NCBI GenBank assembly: GCA_025929855.1
Contig: JAICPK010000062.1
Span: forward strand, 1 to 6,040
Reading direction: 5' to 3'
Length of the DNA: 6,040 nucleotides
Source: Nitrososphaera sp.
Lineage (GTDB): Archaea; Thermoproteota; Nitrososphaeria; Nitrososphaerales; Nitrososphaeraceae
Positions 1-4,917 of this stretch are shown here, piece after piece. The notes below the pieces were generated by a model, which ran no database searches, was not told where the DNA came from, and saw only the letters and a program-made list of their open reading frames with translations. Made by a program: the position numbers and the translations under genes. How positions within the stretch are numbered: position 1 is the first letter of the stretch; every line of letters begins with the position of its first letter.

Positions 1-333
1 GATGATGAAATAAAGCTTAGGTTTGTAGAGCAGGGCGACAGCTATTGGCTCATGATTTATGGCGGCTCTACTTACAAAGGCGACAATACTGGCTTTGTGA
101 AGAAGGTGCAAGTCTCTGACAATTACAAGCGGTTTAAGGCAGGATATGAAAATAAGGCGATTTTGCGTTTTGGAATATACAAAGAAAATCCAAAGAAAAA
201 AGATCACGACGACAGGAGGTATAACCTTGAAATTTTAAAGAAATCAAAATCAGTCTATGATATTGCATTTTTGAAGTATGAGGAGCTTTCACCGGAAAGC
301 ACTGAATGGCAGTGCATAGAGGAAAACAAATGA
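1..333 (+). CDS. Unrecognised protein, C-terminal part (5' end outside window)
   Basis: The frame is open from the first base of the window to a TGA at 331-333, giving at least 110 residues. An internal ATG at 52 could be taken for a start, but the 17 codons before it read as ordinary protein (LRFVEQGDSYWLMIY runs straight through it), so the gene very probably begins upstream of the window. The visible part is hydrophilic, rich in Lys, Asp and Tyr, with alternating patterns suggesting beta strands (SYWLMIYGG, AILRFGIY) and no signal peptide or membrane segment. I recognise no family. Its stop overlaps the start of the next gene (ATGA at 330-333), which suggests the two are co-transcribed and translationally coupled. 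Confidence 0.7.
   Translation, partial: DDEIKLRFVEQGDSYWLMIYGGSTYKGDNTGFVKKVQVSDNYKRFKAGYENKAILRFGIYKENPKKKDHDDRRYNLEILKKSKSVYDIAFLKYEELSPESTEWQCIEENK
318..322 (+). promoter_or_regulatory. Ribosome binding site deciding the YkgJ-type gene start
   Basis: An AGAGG sequence ends seven bases before the ATG at 330. It supports that start over the earlier in-frame ATG at 306, which has no such site and would force a longer overlap with the upstream gene. Confidence 0.55.
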
Positions 334-929
334 AAAAGAAGTTCAGCTGTGTGCAAGGGTGCTCCGACTGCTGCATCTATAGAGAATATTATCCTTCTGT
401 TGAGTACGGTAAGATCGGTGTACTTTTACTGCCTGAGGAGAAAGACGCAATAGAGCGAGTTGCAAAGAATAAGGGTATAAGAGTCAGGATAATCCCGCGC
501 CTTGCAGTTGGTAAAAATTCGCCGGATAAGATAATTGCCTACCAGATGATGGGCAAGAATGAGGATGGTAACCTCTGCCCGTTCCTTGATGTTGAAAGTA
601 ACGAAAGGTCTGCTCATGGTGGATTTAAATGCAAGATATACTCCGACAGGCCACTTGCATGCAGGGCATATCCTCTAAATGATATCGCAAGTAAAACAGC
701 TAGATTTGATCCTCATTGCCAGTTTTGTAAGAAATTCTCAACTACAAAAGCTAGCAGCGAAGGGCTTCAGCGAGAAATTGAAGCGCTTGCGAAGATCAGA
801 GACACAGTGACTGCAGCAGATGATGACGATGATGATGCCGGTGCTGGTCCTGTTTCTATCTGGCGCTATGCAACTGCCACCGGCAAATCGAATAACTTGC
901 TACCTGAAGGCTGGATTCTCGAACGCTAG
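330..929 (+). CDS. YkgJ-type Cys-cluster (zinc/iron-chelating) protein
   Basis: Protein of 199 residues from the ATG at 330, chosen over the ATG at 306 because of the AGAGG site and the ATGA overlap with the gene before. Nine cysteines are visible: a dense N-terminal cluster CVQGCSDCC (7, 11, 14, 15), then C83 in LCPFL, C101 and C111 in CKIYSDRPLACRAYP, and C130/C133 in CQFC. The order (CxxxCxxCC, CPFL, C-x-IY-x-RPxxCRxYP, late CxxC) is the pattern of the YkgJ/UPF0153 family, thought to bind zinc or an iron-sulfur cluster; the biochemical role of the family is not settled. The protein is probably cytoplasmic, with no signal peptide. Six aspartates in a row occupy 164-169, followed by a Gly/Ala-rich stretch, so the last 35 residues look like an added flexible tail. 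The stop codon overlaps that of the convergent DUF504-like gene by four bases. Confidence 0.8.
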   Translation: MKKKFSCVQGCSDCCIYREYYPSVEYGKIGVLLLPEEKDAIERVAKNKGIRVRIIPRLAVGKNSPDKIIAYQMMGKNEDGNLCPFLDVESNERSAHGGFKCKIYSDRPLACRAYPLNDIASKTARFDPHCQFCKKFSTTKASSEGLQREIEALAKIRDTVTAADDDDDDAGAGPVSIWRYATATGKSNNLLPEGWILER

Positions 930-1144
930 TAACCATGCTTTTGGTATAGCACCTGCTGATTTTTTTTGACGAGTAGGATCCTGTTCTGCGGTATCAATGT
1001 AAAATTTTCTGACAGCATTAGAAATTCTTGGAGTGAAACTTCTACAATATTTTCAAAGTCGCGATAGCTAACAGAGTAAAGTGCTGCGTCGTCAGCGTAC
1101 AGCGCCTTGCTGAAAATTTCCTCCAACCTGCCTTTTCGTGTCAT
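926..1144 (-). CDS. Small DUF504 / MJ1316-domain-like protein
   Basis: A 72-residue protein, about the length of a single DUF504 (UPF0248) domain. The visible pattern fits that family: an N-terminal helix (GRLEEIFSKALYADD), a central SVSYRDFENIVEVSLQEF segment matching the usual VGYxDR...E.pl.ef region, and IPQNRILLVKKNQQVLYQK matching the usual IPxHRIxyvkk.g.vvw segment. The family is mainly archaeal, and Pfam names it after a proposed recognition of cyclic RNA ends; its cellular role is poorly known. The His of the PxHRI motif is Asn here (N54). Transcription probably starts at or near the ATG, because a TATA-like element is centred about 27 bases upstream and no Shine-Dalgarno sequence is seen. 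The family call comes from motif memory, not a search. Confidence 0.65.
   Translation of the reverse strand: MTRKGRLEEIFSKALYADDAALYSVSYRDFENIVEVSLQEFLMLSENFTLIPQNRILLVKKNQQVLYQKHGY
960..967 (+). terminator. Oligo-T tract, possible terminator for the YkgJ-type gene
   Basis: Eight T residues on the + strand start 31 bases after the YkgJ-type stop codon. Archaeal RNA polymerase terminates at oligo-T in the non-template strand. On the other strand this tract encodes Lys-Lys-Asn near the end of the DUF504-like protein, so it may serve both roles. Confidence 0.4.
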
Positions 1145-1164
1145 GAAAAACGATATTCGTGCAC

Positions 1165-1178
1165 ATATTATATATTAT
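1165..1178. promoter_or_regulatory. Central TATA-like element shared by two divergent genes
   Basis: The 51 bases between the DUF504-like start (1144) and the ChaB-domain start (1196) contain a single AT-only block, ATATTATATATTAT. Its middle is about 27 bases from one ATG and about 25 from the other. That is the usual TATA-to-transcription-start distance in archaea, so both genes could be transcribed from it as leaderless messages. Confidence 0.5.
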
Positions 1179-1195
1179 GTTGAGCCAGTCGGGAT

Positions 1196-1588
1196 ATGCC
1201 ACGAAAATCTTCTACCTCTTCTTCTTCTACATTAAGACGTAAGAGCACAACAAGAAGAAGAGGAAAGCATGCAACTCGCGGGCGAACAAATAGCAGTACT
1301 ACGAGGGGTAGCCGGACTAACAGCAGTACGAGTAGTAGACGAGGAAGCAGCAGCAGCAGCTCAGCTCTGTCTGCAAGGACCAGAAAGGCAATTGACACAC
1401 TGCCGTCTCACGCGCAGAAAATATACAGTAAGGCACATAAAAATGCCCTCAAACAATACGAAAGCCCTTCAAAGAGACGAGAGGGTAAGCATCAAAGCAA
1501 AGAACAGGTTGCTCACAAGGTCGCGTGGTCTGCTGTAAAAAAGGAATACAAGAAAAAAGGTGACAGGTGGGTATCAAAAAAAGATTAG
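1196..1588 (+). CDS. ChaB-domain protein with long basic Ser/Arg/Thr tail
   Basis: The 130-residue protein has two parts. Residues about 66-127 match the ChaB domain closely: LPSHAQKIYSKAHKNALKQY, then EQVAHKVAWSAVKKEYKK and a final W (compare E. coli ChaB LPSHAQDIYKEAFNSAWDQY and ETAHKVAWAAVKHEY). E. coli ChaB was named as a cation-transport regulator, but its mechanism is unclear. Residues 1-64 are of very low complexity, with 21 Ser, 18 Arg/Lys and no acidic residue before D67, resembling a histone tail; nucleic acid binding is an inference. A ten-residue tandem repeat (31-50) and a Ser6 run (51-56) lie in the tail. The ATG at 1196 fits a leaderless start 25 bases from the TATA-like block. 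The stop overlaps that of leuD by four bases. The name chaB is withheld because only the domain is shared. Confidence 0.85.
   Translation: MPRKSSTSSSSTLRRKSTTRRRGKHATRGRTNSSTTRGSRTNSSTSSRRGSSSSSSALSARTRKAIDTLPSHAQKIYSKAHKNALKQYESPSKRREGKHQSKEQVAHKVAWSAVKKEYKKKGDRWVSKKD
1286..1345 (+). repeat. Two-copy 30-base tandem repeat in the ChaB tail
   Basis: The two 30-base units (1286-1315 and 1316-1345) encode TNSSTTRGSR and TNSSTSSRRG. The first five residues are identical and the rest are similar, which suggests duplication by slippage followed by drift. Confidence 0.5.
1346..1360 (+). repeat. (AGC)5 microsatellite coding for serine
   Basis: Five exact AGC units in frame, followed by TCA, give the Ser6 run at residues 51-56 of the ChaB-domain protein. 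Change in copy number would alter tail length without shifting the frame. Confidence 0.75.
1537..1582 (-). terminator. Cluster of oligo-T tracts downstream of leuD
   Basis: Read on the - strand, three tracts follow the leuD stop: seven T (1582-1576), six T (1558-1553) and six T (1542-1537). They are good candidates for an archaeal oligo-T terminator ending the leuCD message. On the + strand they are the AAA lysine codons at the C-terminus of the ChaB-domain gene. Confidence 0.5.
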
Positions 1589-2076
1589 TAGTCTGCCTTG
1601 TAGTTTATTAGTCCCCCGGCCTCGACGATTTTTGCTATCAGCTCAGGAAATGGCTTCATGAAGTAGTGCTCATTTTTAGTGATGTTGGTTATCTTATTAT
1701 TCGCTATGTCTATTTCTAATTTATCTCCATCAGATATTTTCTTGACTGTTGATTTCTCGATCTCTATTGGGAGGAGGTACCCTCCATCCACTGCATTCCT
1801 GTAGAATATTCTTGCAAAGCTTTGCGCAAGGATTGCCTTAATTCCAGTCTGAGAAAGGGCTATTGGCGCGTGCTCACGGCTAGAGCCACAACCAAAGTTG
1901 TTGCCCGCCACAAGAAAATCACCTTGCGATACTTTTCCAGGAAAGCTTGGGTCAATTCCCTCCATTGCATGTTTTGCAAGTTCTTTGTGGTCGTGTATCT
2001 TAAGATAAGGGCCAGGAATAATCACATCTGTGTCAATGTTGTCACTGTCGTACTTGTGAACCCTGCCTCTTAGCAT
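1585..2076 (-). CDS. leuD: 3-isopropylmalate dehydratase small subunit (archaeal LeuD type)
   Basis: LeuD is the swivelling small subunit that, with LeuC, isomerises 2-isopropylmalate to 3-isopropylmalate in leucine synthesis. The 163 residues match the usual length of the short archaeal form. Visible signatures are DNIDTDVIIPGPYL (12-25), the strongly conserved GNNFGCGSSREHAP (58-71) and SFARIFYRNAVDGG (86-99). The substrate-specificity loop reads YLKI (24-27); in methanogens YLRT is associated with homoaconitase and YLVY-like loops with isopropylmalate isomerase, so YLKI leans to the latter, though a homoaconitase or dual role is not excluded. The gene follows leuC after 28 bases in one operon. 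The ATG at 2076 is the only in-frame canonical start after the leuC stop, and the family N-terminus agrees, but its Shine-Dalgarno sequence is unusually far away. Confidence 0.93.
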   Translation of the reverse strand: MLRGRVHKYDSDNIDTDVIIPGPYLKIHDHKELAKHAMEGIDPSFPGKVSQGDFLVAGNNFGCGSSREHAPIALSQTGIKAILAQSFARIFYRNAVDGGYLLPIEIEKSTVKKISDGDKLEIDIANNKITNITKNEHYFMKPFPELIAKIVEAGGLINYKADY

Positions 2077-2091
2077 GCTCTTGACATTGCT

Positions 2092-2097
2092 CCTCCT
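2092..2097 (-). promoter_or_regulatory. Strong Shine-Dalgarno (AGGAGG) with unusual spacing to leuD
   Basis: AGGAGG lies in the leuC-leuD gap, 15 bases before the leuD ATG at 2076, longer than usual. An out-of-frame ATG at 2087, only four bases from the site, opens a five-codon frame (MSRAC, stop at 2072-2070) that overlaps the leuD start codon. Either the site serves leuD at long range or through re-initiation after the tiny frame. Confidence 0.6.
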
Positions 2098-2104
2098 TTG
2101 ATAA

Positions 2105-3382
2105 TCAATTTCTTACATCCCTTGGATCTGTTATTCTGCCTGTGACTGCTGAAGCCGCAACAACTATAGGCGATGCAAGATACGTCTTTGACTCAACATG
2201 GCCCATTCTACCGGGAAAATTCCGATTTGTGGTACTGATGCACACCTCATCCTTACCCAGCACTCCCATGTGGGCTCCACAGCAGGCGCCACAAGTAGGG
2301 GGGCCCACAACTGCACCTGCTTGCATGAAGATGTTGATTAGTCCCTCTTTTAACGCCTTCATGTATATTGACTGCGCCGCAGGAAGCACTTCTGTCCTTA
2401 TCTTGACCTTTCTATCCTTCAGGATTTCGGCTGCCGCACGAAGATCCTCTAGTTTGGCGCCGGTACATGAGCCAATGTATGCCTTATCAAGCTCGGTCCC
2501 CTGCAGTTCCCTAGCAGCAGAGATATTCCCAGGCGAGAAGGGCTTAGCAACTGTAGGTTCAAGCTTTTCTATTTCATATGTGAATACCTCGGAATAGTGA
2601 GCGTCTGGATCACCATGAACAGGAGAATATTTTGCATCTGTTCTTTCGCGCAAGTACGCATAGGTTGTTTCATCTGGCTCAATAATACCATTCTTTGCCC
2701 CAGCTTCTGTAGTCATATTGGTAAGCGTCAGGCGCTCTTCCATCGGTAGGTCCTTCGTTATGCTGCCAGCAAACTGCATGGCCTTGTAGTTGGCTCCATC
2801 GGTTCCAATGTCGCCAATTATCTTTAATATGATATCCTTTGCCATAATATGGTCTGGCTTGATGCCATTAATTTTGAAGAGCATTGTCTCCGGCACCTTG
2901 AACCAGATCCGGCCGTTCATAAGAACATATGCGATATCCGTGTGTCCCAAGCCAGCAGCAAATGCACCTATGGCTCCAGTAGTGTTGGTATGTGAATCGC
3001 CCCCAACATACACTTCGCCAGGAAGCACCATGCCTTCCTCATGTGATAGTGTATGGCAGATCCCATATTGGCCAAGGCCGTACTTGAAATGTTTGTTGAT
3101 GCCATACTGTTTCGTAAAATTGGAAAGATTGGTGATGTTCTCTGCAGAGATTCTGTCAACCGAAGGAACAAAATGATCCTCTGTGACCCATACCCTGTCA
3201 GGATCCCAGATTTGAGTAAGTTTTAACCCTCTCTTTTTTTCCCATTCACTGAACACCTTAATTACCCCCGGGCCCGACACATCATGTAACATAACCCTGT
3301 CCACCGTGGCAAACATAACGTCGCCAGGTGACAACTTTTGCTTGCCTGACGCCCGGGCAAGTATCTTCTCCGTAATTGTCAT
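2105..3382 (-). CDS. leuC: 3-isopropylmalate dehydratase large subunit (archaeal LeuC/HacA type)
   Basis: Catalytic [4Fe-4S] subunit of the aconitase family, 425 residues from the ATG at 3382, close to the usual 415-430 of the archaeal type. Visible signatures, numbered from that ATG, are GDSHTNTTGA (128-137), SCTGAKLEDLRAAAEIL with cluster ligand C306, PTCGACCGAHMGVLG with ligands C364 and C367, and STTNRNFPGRMG (384-394), which contributes substrate contacts in this family. C368 is an extra cysteine next to the last ligand. A TTG nine bases upstream (3391) is in frame, but the ATG lies about 26 bases from a good TATA box, which fits a leaderless message. With LeuD it interconverts 2- and 3-isopropylmalate via a dehydrated intermediate. 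In archaea the same architecture can act on homoaconitate in lysine synthesis, so substrate choice is inferred. Confidence 0.94.
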   Translation of the reverse strand: MTITEKILARASGKQKLSPGDVMFATVDRVMLHDVSGPGVIKVFSEWEKKRGLKLTQIWDPDRVWVTEDHFVPSVDRISAENITNLSNFTKQYGINKHFKYGLGQYGICHTLSHEEGMVLPGEVYVGGDSHTNTTGAIGAFAAGLGHTDIAYVLMNGRIWFKVPETMLFKINGIKPDHIMAKDIILKIIGDIGTDGANYKAMQFAGSITKDLPMEERLTLTNMTTEAGAKNGIIEPDETTYAYLRERTDAKYSPVHGDPDAHYSEVFTYEIEKLEPTVAKPFSPGNISAARELQGTELDKAYIGSCTGAKLEDLRAAAEILKDRKVKIRTEVLPAAQSIYMKALKEGLINIFMQAGAVVGPPTCGACCGAHMGVLGKDEVCISTTNRNFPGRMGHVESKTYLASPIVVAASAVTGRITDPRDVRN

Positions 3383-3403
3383 TCCTACCAAAACAATTCA
3401 CGC

Positions 3404-3412
3404 AATATATCT
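3404..3412 (-). promoter_or_regulatory. TATA box of the leuCD operon
   Basis: The - strand reads AGATATATT here, centred about 26 bases before the leuC ATG at 3382. This is the spacing expected for an archaeal promoter starting transcription at the first base of the start codon, and it supports that start over the upstream TTG. Confidence 0.55.
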
Positions 3413-3433
3413 GAGATTTTGCCTATATGACGG

Positions 3434-3440
3434 ATTAAAA
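3434..3440 (+). promoter_or_regulatory. Possible TATA-like element for cofE
   Basis: ATTAAAA on the + strand is the best AT-rich element upstream of cofE. It would place transcription near 3463 and give a leader of about 38 bases containing the inverted repeat at 3472-3490. CATAAAG near 3459-3465 is a weaker alternative, so the assignment is uncertain. Confidence 0.25.
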
Positions 3441-3471
3441 CCTTTGGAGAGCGCAAACATAAAGCACAAAA

Positions 3472-3490
3472 GGTAGAGAGCACTTCTACC
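3472..3490 (+). promoter_or_regulatory. Inverted repeat ten bases before the cofE start
   Basis: GGTAGA (3472-3477) and TCTACC (3485-3490) are perfect complements around a 7-base loop, GAGCACT, ending ten bases before the cofE ATG. No Shine-Dalgarno sequence occupies that position. It could be a small hairpin in the leader or a dimer-binding operator; a chance occurrence is also possible for six base pairs. Confidence 0.35.
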
Positions 3491-3500
3491 GACATATTGC

Positions 3501-4262
3501 ATGGTTGTCGAAGTCCTGCCGATATCTATCAAAACTCAGAGACGTAGATTTGACTTGTTCGAGAGCCTGCAAGTATTTAGCTACAAATACAACGACATTG
3601 TAGTCATCTCAAGCAAGTTTGTGTCAATGAGCGAAGGCTCAATAATCAAACTGAGCAAAGTAAAGGTAAGGAAAAAGGCACAAGAGCTGGCTACTAAAAA
3701 CCACATGGATGCAAAGCTTGCTGAGCTTGTACTTAGGGAGTCTGAATATGTAATGGGGGGAGTGCCCGGCTTTTTGCTTACAATTAGAGATGGTATGATA
3801 GCGCCAAACGCTGGTATCGACAAATCAAATGCTCCAAGAGGCTATGCCATACTCTATCCGCGTGACTCTTTTGGGACGGCAGAGAAGTTAAAACTCAAGT
3901 TTCTTGCCAAGTTTGGCATAAAGGTAGGTATTGTGATAGCAGATAGCCGACTCATGCCAACTCGCATTGGCACGACAGGAGTTGCAATAGCATGTGCGGG
4001 CTTTGAGCCAGTCGAGGACCTGAGGGGCAAGCACGACCTGTTTGGCAATGTCTTAAGAGTAACGTTTAAGGCAGTAGCAGATGCACTTGCCACGATGGGT
4101 GTGGCAGTTATGGGGGAGAGCGACGAATCTACGCCTGCTGCAGTAGTAAGAGGGGCAAATGTGATCTGGTCAGATAAGAAGTTCTCTTGGAAGGACATGG
4201 CTGTTGAACCATTTCAGGACATCTACCTGGGCAGGAATTTAGAGTTAGTATCAGAGAAATGA
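3501..4262 (+). CDS. cofE: Coenzyme F420-0:L-glutamate ligase (CofE)
   Basis: CofE uses GTP and a divalent metal to add gamma-linked glutamates to F420-0, finishing the deazaflavin hydride carrier F420. The protein has 253 residues, about the length of stand-alone archaeal CofE, with no fused FbiB-type nitroreductase domain. Visible signatures are VVISSKFVSMSEG (34-46), the DGMIAPNAGIDKSNAP block (97-112), IADSRLMPTRIGTTGVAIACAGF (146-168) containing the conserved Asp and Arg of the metal/nucleotide site, HDLFGNVLRVT (178-188) and MGESDESTPAAVVRGA (204-219). The enzyme is cytoplasmic. The ATG at 3501 gives the family-typical beginning VEVLPI. The gene is transcribed away from leuC and is followed after 65 bases by an unrelated gene, so it may be monocistronic. 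Confidence 0.93.
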   Translation: MVVEVLPISIKTQRRRFDLFESLQVFSYKYNDIVVISSKFVSMSEGSIIKLSKVKVRKKAQELATKNHMDAKLAELVLRESEYVMGGVPGFLLTIRDGMIAPNAGIDKSNAPRGYAILYPRDSFGTAEKLKLKFLAKFGIKVGIVIADSRLMPTRIGTTGVAIACAGFEPVEDLRGKHDLFGNVLRVTFKAVADALATMGVAVMGESDESTPAAVVRGANVIWSDKKFSWKDMAVEPFQDIYLGRNLELVSEK

Positions 4263-4285
4263 TATTTAACAGATCTGCATAGAGT

Positions 4286-4293
4286 TTTAATAT
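4286..4293 (+). promoter_or_regulatory. Possible TATA element for the gene at 4328
   Basis: TTTAATAT lies 35-42 bases before the ATG at 4328 and would give a leader of about 12 bases. A second AT-rich block, TGTATATA (4314-4321), sits too close to the start to serve it. The 65-base spacer after cofE holds nothing else recognisable. Confidence 0.35.
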
Positions 4294-4327
4294 CTCCTAA
4301 CTTTTAGTCATAATGTATATACCCTAA

Positions 4328-4882
4328 ATGTCCGAATTTCTAACAAGCTATCCAAGGACAATTAGTGCCATCAAGGGTTTGCAGGATTTTATTCGCAAAG
4401 AAGAGATCGAGCTTAATCATCTATGCCTTATGGTCAAGATAAAGCGGGACGAAATCATCACTGCATTGATCTCTGAGGGTTTTAAGCGTGTCAAGCTGGA
4501 GAATAGAAAACCGACTCAGATAGGGCATGGTTTTTCAAAAAAGCTGATCACACCTTGGGAGATTCATGTGCGGTTGCTTGAAATGCAGCAAGGCCTTATC
4601 GCAATACAAGCAGAAGTAGAAATTTCTCGCAGGTATATACAACACATTCGCTCGGTAAGGGCCCCAGTCATTTATGAAATAGAGTCGATCTTAAAAAAAC
4701 ATAAAATTGAATACCAGATCTGGCATGCCAAGATGCGTCAGTACATTACAACTGTCATTGACAACCACCAGATAACCCTTAGCGCTCCGAGGCTTCCACC
4801 TATCCCATGGAAGCCCATGGCCGGCTCTGTATTGACACTGTCGTTCATCTATCTGGCAAAGTTTCTAGGCATAATCCAGTAA
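4328..4882 (+). CDS. Unrecognised mostly helical protein with hydrophobic C-terminus
   Basis: The 184-residue protein matches no family that I recognise. It is Ile/Lys/Glu-rich and looks helical for most of its length, notably residues 12-50 and 77-147, where hydrophobic residues recur at three- and four-residue intervals as in helical bundles or coiled coils. A Pro-rich hinge (SAPRLPPIPWKP, 152-163) leads to a last hydrophobic stretch of about 20 residues (MAGSVLTLSFIYLAKFLGII) that could be a C-terminal membrane anchor; there is no N-terminal signal peptide. Codon use and the absence of a strong competing frame support a real gene. An ITPWEIHV motif (74-81) recurs in nearly the same form in the next gene. 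No function can be given. Confidence 0.75.
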   Translation: MSEFLTSYPRTISAIKGLQDFIRKEEIELNHLCLMVKIKRDEIITALISEGFKRVKLENRKPTQIGHGFSKKLITPWEIHVRLLEMQQGLIAIQAEVEISRRYIQHIRSVRAPVIYEIESILKKHKIEYQIWHAKMRQYITTVIDNHQITLSAPRLPPIPWKPMAGSVLTLSFIYLAKFLGIIQ

Positions 4883-4886
4883 AGAC

Positions 4887-4892
4887 TTTTTT
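4887..4892 (+). terminator. T6 tract just after the 184-residue gene
   Basis: Six T residues followed by ATTT begin five bases after the TAA at 4880-4882. This could terminate the upstream transcript. The same TTTTTATT block is centred about 27 bases before the GTG at 4918 and could instead be that gene's TATA element. Confidence 0.35.
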
Positions 4893-4917
4893 ATTTCTGC
4901 AGCCTAAATCGGCTCAA

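Noticed and set aside
134..617. Two - strand open frames (134-376 and 426-617)
   Set aside because: Antisense to the partial first gene and to the Cys-cluster gene, both with clear coding character; Leu/Phe/Ser-rich shadow peptides with no motif.
819..845. GATGATGA-type sequence resembling a box C of a C/D guide RNA
   Set aside because: It is the Asp codon repeat inside a gene, and no box D partner was found at a suitable distance.
1168..1398. - strand leucine/valine-rich open frame that looks like a membrane protein
   Set aside because: It is the reverse complement of the Ser/Arg triplet repeats in the ChaB tail; its hydrophobicity is an artefact of those codons.
1269..1538. + strand open frame overlapping the ChaB-domain gene in another frame
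   Set aside because: The ChaB domain is unmistakable in the main frame; this frame has no start signal or family resemblance.
1822..3176. + strand open frames antisense to leuD and leuC (1822-2073, 2142-2597, 2790-3176), and a - strand out-of-frame one (2968-3171)
   Set aside because: LeuC and LeuD carry complete conserved motifs over these regions; the others are shadows.
3383..3391. TTG at 3391 as the leuC start
   Set aside because: The TATA box spacing puts the transcription start at the ATG at 3382, and the extra three residues add nothing to the family alignment.
3581..4198. - strand open frames inside cofE
   Set aside because: CofE is full length with all its motifs; antisense peptides are Ser/Thr/Ala-rich shadows.
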